Source of the DNA: Ceratotherium simum simum
Lineage: Eukaryota; Chordata; Mammalia; Perissodactyla; Rhinocerotidae
Direction: 5' to 3'
Assembly (NCBI RefSeq): GCF_000283155.1
Contig: NW_004454267.1
Location: forward strand, 387,769 to 451,768
DNA length: 64,000 nucleotides
Position 1 is the first letter of the stretch. Every line of letters begins with the position of its first letter. Shown here one piece after another: positions 11,449 to 22,174 of this stretch. Made by a program: the position numbers and the translations under genes. The notes under the pieces are model-generated. The model searched no databases. It worked only from the letters and a program-made list of their open reading frames with translations, and was not told where the DNA came from.

Positions 11449-11524
11449 TCTAGATATTATAATAGTTTTCCTGCTTTTACTTTCACCCTCCCACAATCTG
11501 CCCTCTCTACAATGGCCTGAGTTA

Positions 11525-12045
11525 CTGTGTTAGTTTCCACTGCTGCAAAACGAATGACCCCCAAAATCTGGCAACTTAAAATAGCAATAAACACTTATTA
11601 TCTCACACAGCTTCTGAAGGTCAGGAGTCTAGTGTGGCTGAGCTGCCTGGTTCTGCCTCAGGGTCTTTCATGAGGTTACAAGGAGCATGTCAACTGGGCC
11701 CATAGTCACCTGAAGGTTTGACTGGCCTGGAGGAGCGGCACCAAAGACAGCTCACTCACGTGGCTATTGGCTGGAGGCCTCAGTTTCTTGTCACGGAGGA
11801 GTCTCTGTAGGGCTGCTCATGACACGGCAGCTGGCTTCCCCCAGAGTGAACGATCCAAGAGCGAGACCAAGACTGTGGCGTCTTTTATAACCTAATCTTG
11901 GAAGTGGCACACCACTATTTCTGCCATATTCTATTAGCCACACACATCAACCCTGGTACAGTTGTGGGAAGGGACTCCCCAGGAATGTGAATACCAGGAG
12001 GTGGGATCACTGGGGAGTCACTGCGGATGCTGGCTACCGCCGTTT
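11525..12045 (-). mobile_element. MaLR-like solo LTR, antisense
   Basis: It starts TACTGTGTTAGTTTCCACTG and ends near GTGAATACCAGGAGGTGGGA ... GGCTGGCTACC, the reverse of an LTR whose sense 3' end is 'taagccactaag...gataactaatac'. The sense relative at 43587-44131 belongs to the same group. Confidence 0.65.
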
Positions 12046-12059
12046 TCCGATGAAAAGTG

Positions 12060-13015
12060 AGTCAGGCCATGTCACTCCTCTGCTCAAAGCCCTGTCACCA
12101 CTTCTCAGCAGAGTCAGAATAAAAGCCAAAGTTCCAACACCCTTATGAGAGCTCGCATTTGACTCCACAGGATCTGGTCCCTGACTACTTTCTCACCTCC
12201 TTTCCCTCATCCCCGGCTCACTTTAATCAACCACACTGACCCTCTCCTTGGTCCTCAAATACATCTAGCATCGTCCTGCCCTGCAGGCCTCTGCACGTGC
12301 TTCTCCCTCTGCCTAGAATGAACTTCACTCATATCTGCTCAAATAACACCTTCTCCGGAGGCCTTCCTTGACCAAACCCATCTAAAATAGTAGCCTCTGT
12401 TATTCTCTAGCCCTTTAGTTTGCTCTATTTTGTTTCACGGTATTTATTTGTAGTAGATAATGTTAAGCAGGGAGTACACTTCTCAGCTCCATTGATGTTG
12501 GGCTTGGCCAATGGAATGTGTGTGGAAGGGGCATGCGCCAGTTCCCAGCCTATGCCTTAAGACTCATTGTGTGTGTTTTTGTTTGCCCCTTTGAGAACTT
12601 TTAACCTGTGCTGTAAAACGAACATGCCCCTGGTAGCCTACTGATCTCAGAAGAATGACAGACTCTAAAACAAAACTGAATAGAACCCAACAGCCTGCAG
12701 CCAAGTGTAGCCAAACCCAGCCTAGAGCAGCTGAAACCAGGCTGATCTGCAGACACATGACTAAGATGTAAATATATGTTGTAAGCCACTAAATTTGGGG
12801 GTGGTTCATTAAGCAGCATTATTGTGGCAATAGCTAACTGATACACTTGTTGATATTATATTACGTACTTATATCTGTTTATAGTCTACTGCAAGAACGC
12901 AAGCTCCAGGAGCGTGGGGACTTGGTCTTATTCCCTGCAGTATGCCCAGCATCTAGAACAATGCCTGCCTGGCACATAGTAGGTACTCAATAAATACTAA
13001 CAACTGAATATCAGT
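12060..13015 (+). mobile_element. L2 LINE 3' end, interrupted
   Basis: TCACTCCTCTGCTCAAAGCC, AGTCAGAATAAAAGCC, TCTGCACGTGCTTCTCCCTC, GGCCTTCCTTGACCAAACCC and GGCACATAGTAGGTACTCAA are in L2 order, ending at the L2 3' terminus. An LTR at about 12475-12847 splits it. Confidence 0.88.
12475..12847 (+). mobile_element. MaLR-like LTR nested in L2
   Basis: GGGCTTGGCCAATGGAATGT, TGTAAGCCACTAAATTTGGG and AGCTAACTGATACAC are the start-side and end signature of the same LTR group seen at 9700. L2 sequence resumes right after it. Confidence 0.6.
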
Positions 13016-13782
13016 GAAGGAATTGATCTAATTGTAGAGCCTGCTTGCTTACCCTTTATGCTACACTGCCTTCAAAGTAACCCGAAAAATTGCAAAGTAT
13101 TAAAAAAAATTGTCTTGAACAGGAGTTCTAGGCAGCATACCCTTCACAAGAAAAATGTGACTCATACCAAGTTGTCTGCCACTGGCTCCATGCCAGATGT
13201 CATCCGTCTTCACCTGGGCCATATCAGAGTCATCCAGAAACTACAACCACCCCCTTCCTGAGAACGGAAGTGCTGCTTTAAATGACACTGGCTCACCTGG
13301 TTGGGCCGCTGTCCCCAGAAGAAAGCCAGAGAGATGGCTAATGACACACACAAAGGGAGGAAGTATGCCCCCGCCGCCCTGCCTGGACCAGCTGCCCCAG
13401 GAGACACCCCTCTGGAAGGGAGGAAGAGGAAGTCCAGAAAGCCACAGAGCCGACCAACAATCTGGGGAAGCCAGCCCTCAGGAGAAAGCAGAGGGAAGAA
13501 GAAGCTGGCCCTTGAAACACTAATTGTTGGGACTTGCTGAGGAGATAAAAATCGAGACTAAGGGTTCCTTCAGCCCTGCCGTCTCAGGGCTCACTTGGGG
13601 TTGGCAGTATTTTGTATGAAAAAATGTTTGGCCAAATTCCTACCCGCCAGCTATGTCAGTAGCGTGTTTTCCTTCAAATACAAATGCTCAGAAGAGATCT
13701 ACGTGTGCTGATGTGGGAAGCTACCCTCAATGCCAAATGAGAAGGCAAGATGCCCGCTGTAGAGTGTGAGCCCACATTTATA
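13016..13782. other. Unassigned intronic DNA
   Basis: No repeat or exon is supported. Overlapping frames on both strands around 13200-13540 reflect a purine-rich stretch rather than coding sequence. Confidence 0.35.
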
Positions 13783-13795
13783 AAAACATAATATA

Positions 13796-14035
13796 GGGGC
13801 CGGCCCGGTGGCGCAAGCGGTTAAGTGCGTGCGCTCCGCTGCGGCGGCCCGGGGTTCGCAGGTTCGGATCCCGGGCGCGCACCGACGCACCGCTTGTCAA
13901 GCCATACTGTGGCGGAGTCCCAAATAAAGTAGAGGAAGATGGGCATGGATGTTAGCCCAGGGCCAGTCTTCCTGAGCAAAAAGAGGAGGATTGGCAGATG
14001 TTAGGTCAGGGCCAATCTTCCTCAAAAAGAAAGAA
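13796..14035 (+). mobile_element. ERE-type SINE, sense
   Basis: It starts GGGGCCGGCCCGGTGGCGCA, has a B box GGTTCGGATCC near 13861 and two GGATGTTAG-type 3' modules, and ends in an A-rich tail. Target duplication AAAACAYAATATA is at 13783-13795 and 14036-14048. Confidence 0.94.
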
Positions 14036-14179
14036 AAAACACAATATAATAAATATACATATGCATATATACAAAAGAAAAACACTAAAAAGACATGCAC
14101 CGAACTATTAACAGTGGTTTCATCCAGGAAACAGGTTTGGGTAGCACAGGAAAGGAGATTTTCACAATTTACTTTAAAC
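14036..14179 (+). mobile_element. L1M 3'-end fragment
   Basis: CACCGAACTATTAACAGTGG and the following 'ggtttcatccaggaaacaggtttggg' segment fit the sense 3' tail of an old L1. The SINE at 13796 has inserted into it. Confidence 0.6.
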
Positions 14180-14554
14180 TGTTTATTACGGACTGAATGT
14201 CTGTGCCCCTCCAAATTCATATATTGATGCCCTAACCACCACTGTGATGGTAGCAGGGGGTGGGGCCTTTGGGAGGTGATTAGGTTTAGATGAGGTCAGG
14301 AGGGTGGAGCCCTCACGATGAAATTAGCGCCCTTATAAGAAGATGTCAGAGAGCTTGCTCTCTCTCTCTCTGCCATGAGAGGACCCAGCGAGAAGGCAGC
14401 CGTCCGCAAGCCAGGAAGAGAACTCTCACGAGACACCAAATCTGCCAGCACCTTGATCTTGGACCTCCCAGCCTCCAGAACTGTGAGAAATAAATGTTTG
14501 TTGTTTAAGCCACCCAGTCTATGGTATATTGTTATATCAGCCCAAACTAAAACA
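14180..14554 (+). mobile_element. MaLR (MLT1/MST-like) solo LTR
   Basis: It starts TGTTTATTACGGACTGAATG and contains GTGGGGCCTTTGGGAGGTGA, CTCTGCCATGAGAGGACC, CTTGATCTTGGACCTCCCAG, a polyadenylation AATAAA, and ends in the 'aagccacccagtctatgg...aaaaca' tail. TG and CA termini are present. Confidence 0.82.
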
Positions 14555-15194
14555 CGTCTATCTGGTTTGATTTTTATTTGCAATGAGTATCTGCTCTTTT
14601 ATGATCAAATATGAATAAAAGACTTTTTCATACAAAGATGGTCATTTTTTTCCACACTCAAACTGACACGCTGCTCCTTGCAATATTTTCAGAGGGGGTC
14701 AGTGTGGTTGTAAAATGACATCTTGTTTCATATGACATTTGCCAGTGACAAGGGCCCTCCTCTCACTCACTCTGAGGTGAGGGCTGGCTCACGAGCTGCT
14801 CTGTAATTATATCCTCCATGCCACGCCTCTGCCTGCCTTGTTCTTCTAGTTACATGAGCGTTTGCTTTCTGTGAACGTGCTGACTTCACCCATCCTGTAG
14901 ATCATGGTCTACAGCGGTGCCCAGTTCTGCCAACGTCACCACGTCTCGGAGAGGAGTGTATTTATAGCACTTCTCGTCTCCATCTGTGCGTCGGCATGCC
15001 AGTTACTCTCAGACATCAAGCGATCTTCTAATAGCACACATAAAATTGACAGAGAAAGGTTGCTGTTTCCATTTAGTCTTTAAAATCTCTCCCATTTGTT
15101 TAGGAAATAGAACCTCTGGTACTTTTCAAGTAGGAAAGACACTGATGTATAATTACATCCATGTTGATACCATTCATTTCTGCATCTACAGTTC
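14555..15194. other. Unique intronic DNA
   Basis: Nothing assignable is seen. There is no exon with credible splice sites. Confidence 0.35.
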
Positions 15195-15372
15195 ATAGGA
15201 CACTTTCTCATGTGTTGTCACTGAAAAGCATTTTGATCCTTATGATAACCTGGTGAGCTAGACTGGGCAGCTATTATTATTCTCAACTTAAAGAGAAAGG
15301 AATTGAGATTCCGAGTTTAGTGATTTGTCCTGGATCATCCAACTGGTAGGTAGCAGGTGGATTCCAATTCAT
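15195..15372 (-). repeat. MIR SINE, antisense, decayed
   Basis: TTGATCCTTATGATAACCTG, AGCTATTATTATTCTCAACT and AGGAATTGAGATTCC are a diverged reversed MIR. Confidence 0.65.
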
Positions 15373-15374
15373 CA

Positions 15375-15553
15375 GTGGGTCTAAACCTTGGCTGCACAGA
15401 GTCCTGGGGGCTTTTAAAAATTGCCCGTCTCTTGTTGTCACCATGGCCAGATAAACAAGACTCTCAGGAGAATGAGGCCCTGGGTATTAGAATTTAAAAA
15501 TAAAATCTTTCCAAGGATGACCTTGACATGTAGTGAGGCTTGAGACCACTGCG
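15375..15553 (+). mobile_element. MER5-type relic
   Basis: GGTCTAAACCTTGGCTGCAC, GGGGCTTTTAAAAATTGCCC and AGGCTTGAGACCACTG are MER5A ends. Confidence 0.75.
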
Positions 15554-16256
15554 ATCCATAGGTATAAATAAGGCAGTCTCCTGTAAAACTCCCATGTGTT
15601 GATTCATCACCAGGGTTAAGAACTCCCTCTCACTGGCGTTCTACAGTGGAAGAGAAGAGAAGTCTTTCCACATGGAGTCCCCACCAGAGGATTGCTCGTC
15701 AAGTCACAAAGGGCACGACAAGCCCTCTGAGGCTAGCGAGAGATGGCTGTGCACCGTCAAGAGGGGAACTGGTGGTAATTTGATGCAGCGCCCCATTTTT
15801 AGCATTCCTTTTGCACAATACAATGTCTGACTTTTGCCAGCAAAGTCTGCCCACCTGCCAGCAGATATCAGCACTTGCAAGAGAAATTCCAAACGAAGAA
15901 AATCTTTTCTGTCCAATACTCAGATGAGCTCAACATGCCCAGCGCGCCTTCAGTGGATGCTCTCCTTCCAAGCGTGCTCGGGGATCATAAGTTCCCACAG
16001 CACACTTCGTGTCTTTACCTTATGAGGCCTGGTGAAGAGAGGGCTCACAAAGGCCAATGATAAAATGAATACACTTTTCTCAAGTGTAATCTCTGGGGGA
16101 TTAACAAACACAGCTGTTGAGTTCAAGGATCCTGGGGCATGAGCGACGCCCCACAAAAGTCCATGTTTAAGAGCCTTCGTAAATCCCCGAGAAGGGCTTA
16201 TAAAATGGAACAATGCGGTTTGCTCTTCTTCGTTTTCAAATGCCCTCATTAGAGAG
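15554..16256. other. Unique intronic block
   Basis: No repeat family is recognised over about 700 bp. The block at 15760-15900 (from GGTGGTAATTTGATGCAG to AGATATCAGCACTTGCAAG) looks uniform and repeat-free, so it is a candidate conserved non-coding element (inference). Confidence 0.4.
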
Positions 16257-16660
16257 ACTATTTGAGGGATTTGGTTATTCACTAAAATATTTATGAAGTG
16301 CCTGATATGTGCCAGACGGGGTTCTAGGGGCTGGGGTTGCAGGATGAACAGGTCAAGCAACCTCTACCCTCATGGAGCTCATGTTCTGGTCAGGGTGACA
16401 GGCAGTAGACAAGAGAATATCCAATGTAATGTCAGGTAATTGATAAGTGAGAGGCTGGAGAGGGATGAGGTGGTGCTATTTTAGAAAGGGTGACGAGGAG
16501 AGACATCCAAGAAGAACCCTGGATGAAGCAAGGGAAGGCACCATGATCGACAGTTGCAGGTGCAAAGAACAAACAGCAAGTGCAAAGGCCCTGAGATGGG
16601 AGCATGCTGGTGTCCCTGAGGAACGACAAGGAGGCCACCAGCTGGCTTTCCAAAAAGATG
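16257..16660 (+). repeat. Ancient interspersed repeat, family not assigned
   Basis: GTGCCTGATATGTGCCAGAC, ACCTCTACCCTCATGGAGCT, AACAGCAAGTGCAAAGGCCC and GACAAGGAGGCCACC are the well-known order of a dispersed mammalian repeat, but I cannot name the family safely. A shorter relative is at about 53225-53340. Confidence 0.6.
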
Positions 16661-16689
16661 CCCTAGTAAGGAAAACAGAACCAATAATA

Positions 16690-16950
16690 ATAATAACAAC
16701 AACAATAGCTAATGTTTACTATGGATTTACTATGTGCTGGGCACTGTGCCAAGTCCCTTATATGGACTAACCATCTGATTTGATCTTCATAGGCAGGCAT
16801 GCCTATTATTATTCCCCTTTTACAGACAGGAAACTGGGATTCAGCAGTTTAATAACCTATCCAAAGTTATCAATAGCCTGACATGACATATGGGAATTCA
16901 AACAGGTCTGTCTGCTGTTAGAGCCCACATTTTTAACACGTTGCCATAGG
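16690..16950 (-). repeat. MIR SINE, antisense
   Basis: TACTATGTGCTGGGCACTGT, CCTATTATTATTCCCCTTTT and GACAGGAAACTGGGATTC fit reversed MIR. Confidence 0.85.
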
Positions 16951-16959
16951 GCATGTTTT

Positions 16960-17382
16960 ACATAGAAAGAATTAAACAAGTCTTTCCATTCAGCCACGAC
17001 ATTCAAGAAGAAGAAGATTAAGACTAATGATGAGAGCTTCAAGTGATCTTTCCAAAAAAAAAAAAAAAGTGTCCTCCTAATAGCCCAGCCAGCTGCCTGA
17101 AGTGGAGAAAACTTTCTCTTCCTCTAAGTGTGGAGCATCAAGTTGGAATTTCTGCTTTCTGCAGAAAAATCTGGGAGGAACTACAAAACCTTTCCTTCGT
17201 GTTCTTTGAAGAGCATTTTCATAGTCGCTTGGTTTTTATCCTGGGCTGTTTTCATCATCTATTTTCTACCGAACTATATGGGTCATCTCTAAATAGAAAG
17301 GAGTGGTTTTTCAGGGGAAAGAAAATCAAGTTAAATCAAATCAAAACACATTTGGACCCCCATCTCTTTTTCTTTTCTTTTC
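16960..17382. other. Unique intronic DNA with an A-run
   Basis: A run of about 15 A starts near 17053. The 114-codon plus-strand frame at 17043-17387 starts in this A-run and has no flanking splice signals or similarity I recognise, so it is not called as a gene. Confidence 0.4.
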
Positions 17383-18950
17383 TTTAATTGTGGTAAAATA
17401 CATATAACATAAAATTTACTATCTTAACCATTTTTAAGTGTACAGTTCAGTTGTATTAACTACATTCATAGTGTTGTGCAACCATCACCACCATCCATCC
17501 CCACAAACATTTTCATCTTGTAAAACTGAAACTCTGTACCCATTATACAATAACTCCCCATTCTCCCCTCTCCTCAGCCCCTGGCAGCTACAATTGTATT
17601 TTTTGTCTTTATGATTTTGACTACTCTAAATACCTTAAATAAGTAGAATCATACAGTATTTGTCCTCTTGTGACTGGCTTATTTCACTCAGCATAATGTC
17701 CTCCAAGTTCATCCATGATGTAGCAGATGTTAGAACTTCCTTCCTTTTTAAGACTGAATAACATTCCATTGTATGTATGGACCACATTTTTCTTATCCAT
17801 TCACCCATCAGTGGGCACTTGGGTTGCTTCCACGTTTTGGCTGTTGTGAATAATGCTGCTATGAACATGGGTGTGCAGATATCTCTTCGAGACCCTGTTT
17901 TCAATTTTTTTGGGTATATGCCCAGAAGTGGAATTGCTGGGTCACACGGTAATTCTATTTTTAATTTTTTGAGGAACCTCCATACTGTTTTCCACAGTGG
18001 CTGTACCATTTTATATTCCCACCAACAGTGCACAAGGGTTCCAATTTCTCCATATCCTCACCAGCATTTGTTGTTTTCTGTTTTTTTGATAATAGCCATC
18101 CTAATGGGTATGAGGTGGTATTTCCTCGTGGTTTCGATTTACATTTCCCTAATGATTAGTGATGTTGATAATCTGATGTGCTTATTAGCCATTCATATAT
18201 CTTTGGAGAAATGTCTATTCAAGTCCTTTACCTACTTTTGAATCAGGTTGTCTGTTTGTTGTTGACTTTTAGGAGTTCTCTATATATTCTAGATATTAAT
18301 CTCTTATCAGATATATGATTTGCAAATATTTTCTCTCATTCTGTGGACTGCCTTTTTATCCTGTGGATAGTGTCTTTCTATGTACAAAATTTTAAAATTT
18401 TCATGAAGTCCAATTTGTCTATTTTTTCTTTTATTATCTGTGCCTTTGGTGTCATATCCAAGAAATCATTGCCAAATCCAAAGTCATGAAGCTTTTGTCC
18501 TGTGTTTTCTCCTAAGAGTTTTATTGTTTTAGGTCTCATATTTAGATCCTTGATCCATTTTGAGTTAACTTTTGTATATGGTGTTAGGGAAGGGTCCGAT
18601 TTCATTCTTTTGCATGTAGATATCCAGTTTTTCCAGCACCATTTGTTGAAAAGACTGTTCTTCTCCCCATTGAATGGCCCTGGCACCCTTGTAAAAAATC
18701 ATTTGACCATATATGTGAGGGTTTATTTCTAGGCTCTCTATTCTATTCCATTGGTCCATATGTCTACCTTTATGCTAATACCACACTGTTTTGATTACTG
18801 TAGCTTTGTGATAAGTTTTGAAATCAGGAAGGGTGAGTCCTCCAGTTTTGTTCCTTTCTCAAGATTGTTTTGGCTACTCAGGATCCCTTGAGATTCCATG
18901 TGGATTTTAGGATGGGTTTTTCTATTTCTGCAAAAAGCTCTATATTTACT
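17383..18950 (-). mobile_element. L1 LINE, antisense, ORF2 C-terminus and 3' UTR
   Basis: The minus strand at 18033-17635 still reads the ORF2 C-terminal hallmarks [16 protein letters not shown] and [17 protein letters not shown]. The minus strand at 18686-18378 reads [19 protein letters not shown]. These are successive pieces of one ORF2 broken by frameshifts. The 3'-UTR lies to the left. The copy is 5'-truncated and dead, but the least decayed L1 in the window. Confidence 0.92.
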
Positions 18951-19494
18951 TTATAATTACTATACTATGGAATATTAATTGTTTATACACTTTACTTAAT
19001 CCAAAAGATGCTGCACAATTCCAGGAAGAAAACCCTCAGCTTCTGGATCAAAAGAGTAGAGCTTCTAGATTGTATCACAGATACAATCTTCACTGTTTCA
19101 TCCAGCCTCCAGCTATCAGGAGGGTTATACACCTATAGGCCCAGAGCTGTCTAGGCCAGTGGGATTAAAAAAAGAAACATGTAACAAGTGGCCACTCAAT
19201 CACCATTTCCCAGGCTTCTCAGAGCCTCAGAGGTCTGGTGTATATGGTTGCAAATGGTGCCCCTTTCCCCAAGAGTCATACAGTGCACAACTCAGACAAC
19301 AGGACACAATAGCCTTACCTTCTCAGACCCTCCAGCTCAGTGTCCACACAACTCCATCTCCCCAGGCATGCTTCATGCTCCCAATCTCTTCTCTGTCTTT
19401 CCACTCTCCCATCAAGAACTGCTCCTAGGCACACTTGCCTACATTGCTGGTGCATGTTAAGTTGGTCTAGAGGCTAGACTCTAGCCTCTCTAGA
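18951..19494. other. Unassigned intronic DNA
   Basis: No repeat or exon supported. A short inverted pair AGGCTAGA/TCTAGCCT occurs near 19472-19490. Confidence 0.35.
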
Positions 19495-19970
19495 GGGTAG
19501 TCTAGTAATAATTAGCAAAACTCTGAAAAAAAGCACTTACTTTTTGAGCCATCAATTCCATTTCTAGCAATTAATCTTATAGAGAAAATCAGATAAGTGT
19601 GCAAAGACATATGAACAAGGATGTTTTTCATAATATATTTTATATAGGAGAGAACACTAGAATGTCTGACCATCTATGGTTAAATATATTATGGTTTAGT
19701 GCATTCACAGAAAGGAATATCAGAAAGCCATTAAATTTGTGAGATAGATCTTTGTGTACTGACAAAGAAAGATATTCCCACTGTACGGGAAGAGAGCAGG
19801 CACAAAACAGTATTTATCATCACAGTTTTGAAAAAAAAATTCCTATATGAACAGGAAAAATTCTAGAAGGATGAATATATCATGTAATTTTTAAAAACTT
19901 GTATGTATTATCTATTTTTTTTCACAATGGATATGTATAACAAACAATAAAAATAACAGATATGCTTTAG
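19495..19970 (+). mobile_element. L1M 3'-end fragment, sense
   Basis: AAGTGTGCAAAGACATATGA, CCATCTATGGTTAAATATAT, TCAGAAAGCCATTAAATTTG and TAGATCTTTGTGTACTGACA are the diverged sense 3' end of an old L1. Confidence 0.75.
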
Positions 19971-20159
19971 AAAAATTTGCTCCCTGGGGTAGGCTTCCCC
20001 TCTCCAGCCATGGCCGAGCCTCCAGCTGATATAGGCCACAGTATTTCCCTGGGAAAAATTGGGACGGTTGCTCTACGCGAATGGACCCATTTTTTAACTG
20101 CCAATATCCTCCTTTGTGTGTGAATAATCAAGAGTCTAGACATTTTTATATTGAAAACT

Positions 20160-20560
20160 GCAATTGTCAGGACTCTGGAATGTGACAGAAATCCCTCTTG
20201 AAGAGGATTCCCAGGTACAGCTGAACCCAGGCGCTCCACAACGTCCTCGGGGCTCAGCCCCGTCCTCTGTCTCTCAGCTCTGCGGGCCCCTGCGGTCACT
20301 TCTCCAGAAGGCTCTCCCCGCAGCGGCAAGATGGTTACTGACAGCCTGGCCTCTCAGCAACCCCCGTGGAAAGCAAGCTGCTCCATCCCCACGACTCCTA
20401 TGAGAGCCCCAGAATGGAGTTTTGCTAGGTGGGACCGGCCTGATTTAGGTCCCCTGCCCATCGTGAGCTAATTCCTGTAGCCAGAGGGATGCAGTATTGG
20501 AGATTGCAAGCTGGCCCACCTCGACAGCTGGAAGCGGGGTCGGGGGCTATCCAACTCTAA
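20160..20560. repeat. Ancient repeat, unclassified (copy A)
   Basis: AGATGGTTACTGACAGCCTG, GGCCTGATTTAGGTCCCCTG and TAGCCAGAGGGATGCAGTAT resemble a dispersed mammalian repeat with 'caagatggc...gattggcctgatttaggtca...ccaggggaatggg'. The region at 36580-37085 looks like a second copy. Confidence 0.4.
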
Positions 20561-21479
20561 ACCCTGTCCTCTGTGTTTATACCAAGCTGTTTCTCCTCAG
20601 GGGCGCCTCTTCACCCCAGCTCAGTTCACTGTAGACAAAGGTATGAATGCACAGATCCTCATTGTTCTCTGTGGTGGAGTTCAGGATCTCCAATTTTTTT
20701 TCTAATTTTGCAAAGCCACAAAGGGGCTGCTGGAGCAACCTCGCGCTGCATTGTTCATCAAAGAACAGCAATGATTGATGGCCTCTGTGGTTCTCAGCGC
20801 CTGGAGCGGGAGGTGATGTTGGGAGGAGGGGAGAAGGCATGCCACGCTGCCGTCTAGGCTGAGTTAGAATAAAATAAAACAAACAGGCAGAAGGCAGAAA
20901 ACACCAGGAGCTTATTTAGACAGAATAAATATTCAGTGGATTTATCTGGTCTCTGCCTCCTAAATCATTAAAGAAATTTCAATCATTACGGCCCATGCGA
21001 ACCTCATTTGAACTTCACGAGCGAACAGTTTTCTCTATCGATTGTTACCTACTGCTTCCAGGGTTTCATAAGCAGGAGAGCACCACTGATGAGTAGTGTG
21101 GCTTATCGCCAATCACACTTCAGAAAGGAGTGTGTTCAGAGCACCAGATTTCATTCGCAATATCCAAATGGATTTTTAAAAGCCCACTCAGTTTTGCATG
21201 TTGAAACAATCTGGCTTTCTAATTGTTAATCTAGTATTTTGAAAGAAGAAAGAAAAGCATGCCTACTTCTACAGAAGTGCTTAATATCTAGTAATAACTA
21301 TCAGGAACCTATTTACAATACTAATTATAAAGTCACAGCTACCAAGAATGGATCACTACACATAGCTTTTCACACCACGTGACATTTCTGTTAATATGGT
21401 TGGTTAAAATATATTTTTATGTGATGTCCAGCCAGTTTTGTAACAAGTGAGGATGTCAGATTTGTGCATTTTAAAACTT
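20561..21479. other. Unique intronic block, candidate conserved element
   Basis: No repeat is recognised for about 900 bp. The 20890-21235 part has evenly AT-rich, low-CpG sequence with CTATCGATTGTTAC near 21037, the look of conserved non-coding DNA. This is inference. Confidence 0.4.
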
Positions 21480-21872
21480 CCTGGCAAGAATATTATTCAG
21501 TCTTAGAAAGGAAAGAAAATTTGACACGTTACAATATAGATGAGCCTTGAGAACATCACGCTAGATGAAATAAGCTAGTCACAAAAGGACAAATACTGCA
21601 TGATTCCACTTATACTAAGTAGCTAGAGTAGTCAAAATGACAGAGACAGAAAGTAGAAGGGTAGTTGCTAGGGGCTGGGAGAGGGGGATAGGGATTACTG
21701 TTTAGTGGGTACAGGGTTTCAGTTTAGAAAGATGAAAAAAGTTCTGGAGATGGATGGTGGTGATGGTTGCACAACAATGTGAATGTGCTCAATGTCACTG
21801 AACTGTGCACTTAAAAATGGTTAAAATGGTAACTTTTATGTTATGTATATTTTACTATACAAAATTTTTGTG
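21480..21872 (+). mobile_element. L1 LINE 3' end, sense
   Basis: ATATTATTCAGTCTTAGAAA, GAGCCTTGAGAACATCACGC, GGGGCTGGGAGAGGGGGATA and CACTTAAAAATGGTTAAAAT are the sense 3' end of an L1M/L1MB-type copy. Confidence 0.88.
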
Positions 21873-22174
21873 GGAAACTATATTTTTTCCTTCATGGTAT
21901 TTAAGAAAATACAAGTAAAGGTTTTTGTTAATTTTGAAAAACTTCATGGTAAGTGTACTAAAAACTACATGGGAGTGTGTAAGGAGAGAGAGCTTGTATG
22001 AGTGCTGGCTGTAAAGAGAACACATCATGAATTCCTGAAAATCCCTTTTTTTAGTCATAGGATGTTTAGTTGTTACTGACAAAACCAGGCCAAAAATCAA
22101 GAACTTGTATCAAAAGACCACAGAGTCAAAAGTAATAAAATGGTTTGCTTCATATTATTTTTTCCATAATATTT
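21873..22174. other. Unassigned intronic DNA
   Basis: No feature recognised between two L1 fragments of opposite orientation. Confidence 0.35.

Noticed and set aside
13796..13875. Functional tRNA gene
   Set aside because: A and B boxes are present, but they belong to the head of an ERE SINE, with no tRNA acceptor stem and a SINE body after it. The same holds for 948-958 and the other ERE heads.
17043..17387. 114-codon plus-strand open frame as a gene
   Set aside because: It begins within a poly-A run, has no splice context, and has no similarity I recognise; its length is expected by chance in this much DNA.
17635..18033. L1 ORF2 piece as an active or host gene
   Set aside because: The readable ORF2 C-terminus is part of a 5'-truncated, frameshifted L1 copy.
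20160..20420. GC-rich segment as a CpG-island promoter
   Set aside because: CpG count is modest and the sequence resembles an ancient repeat.
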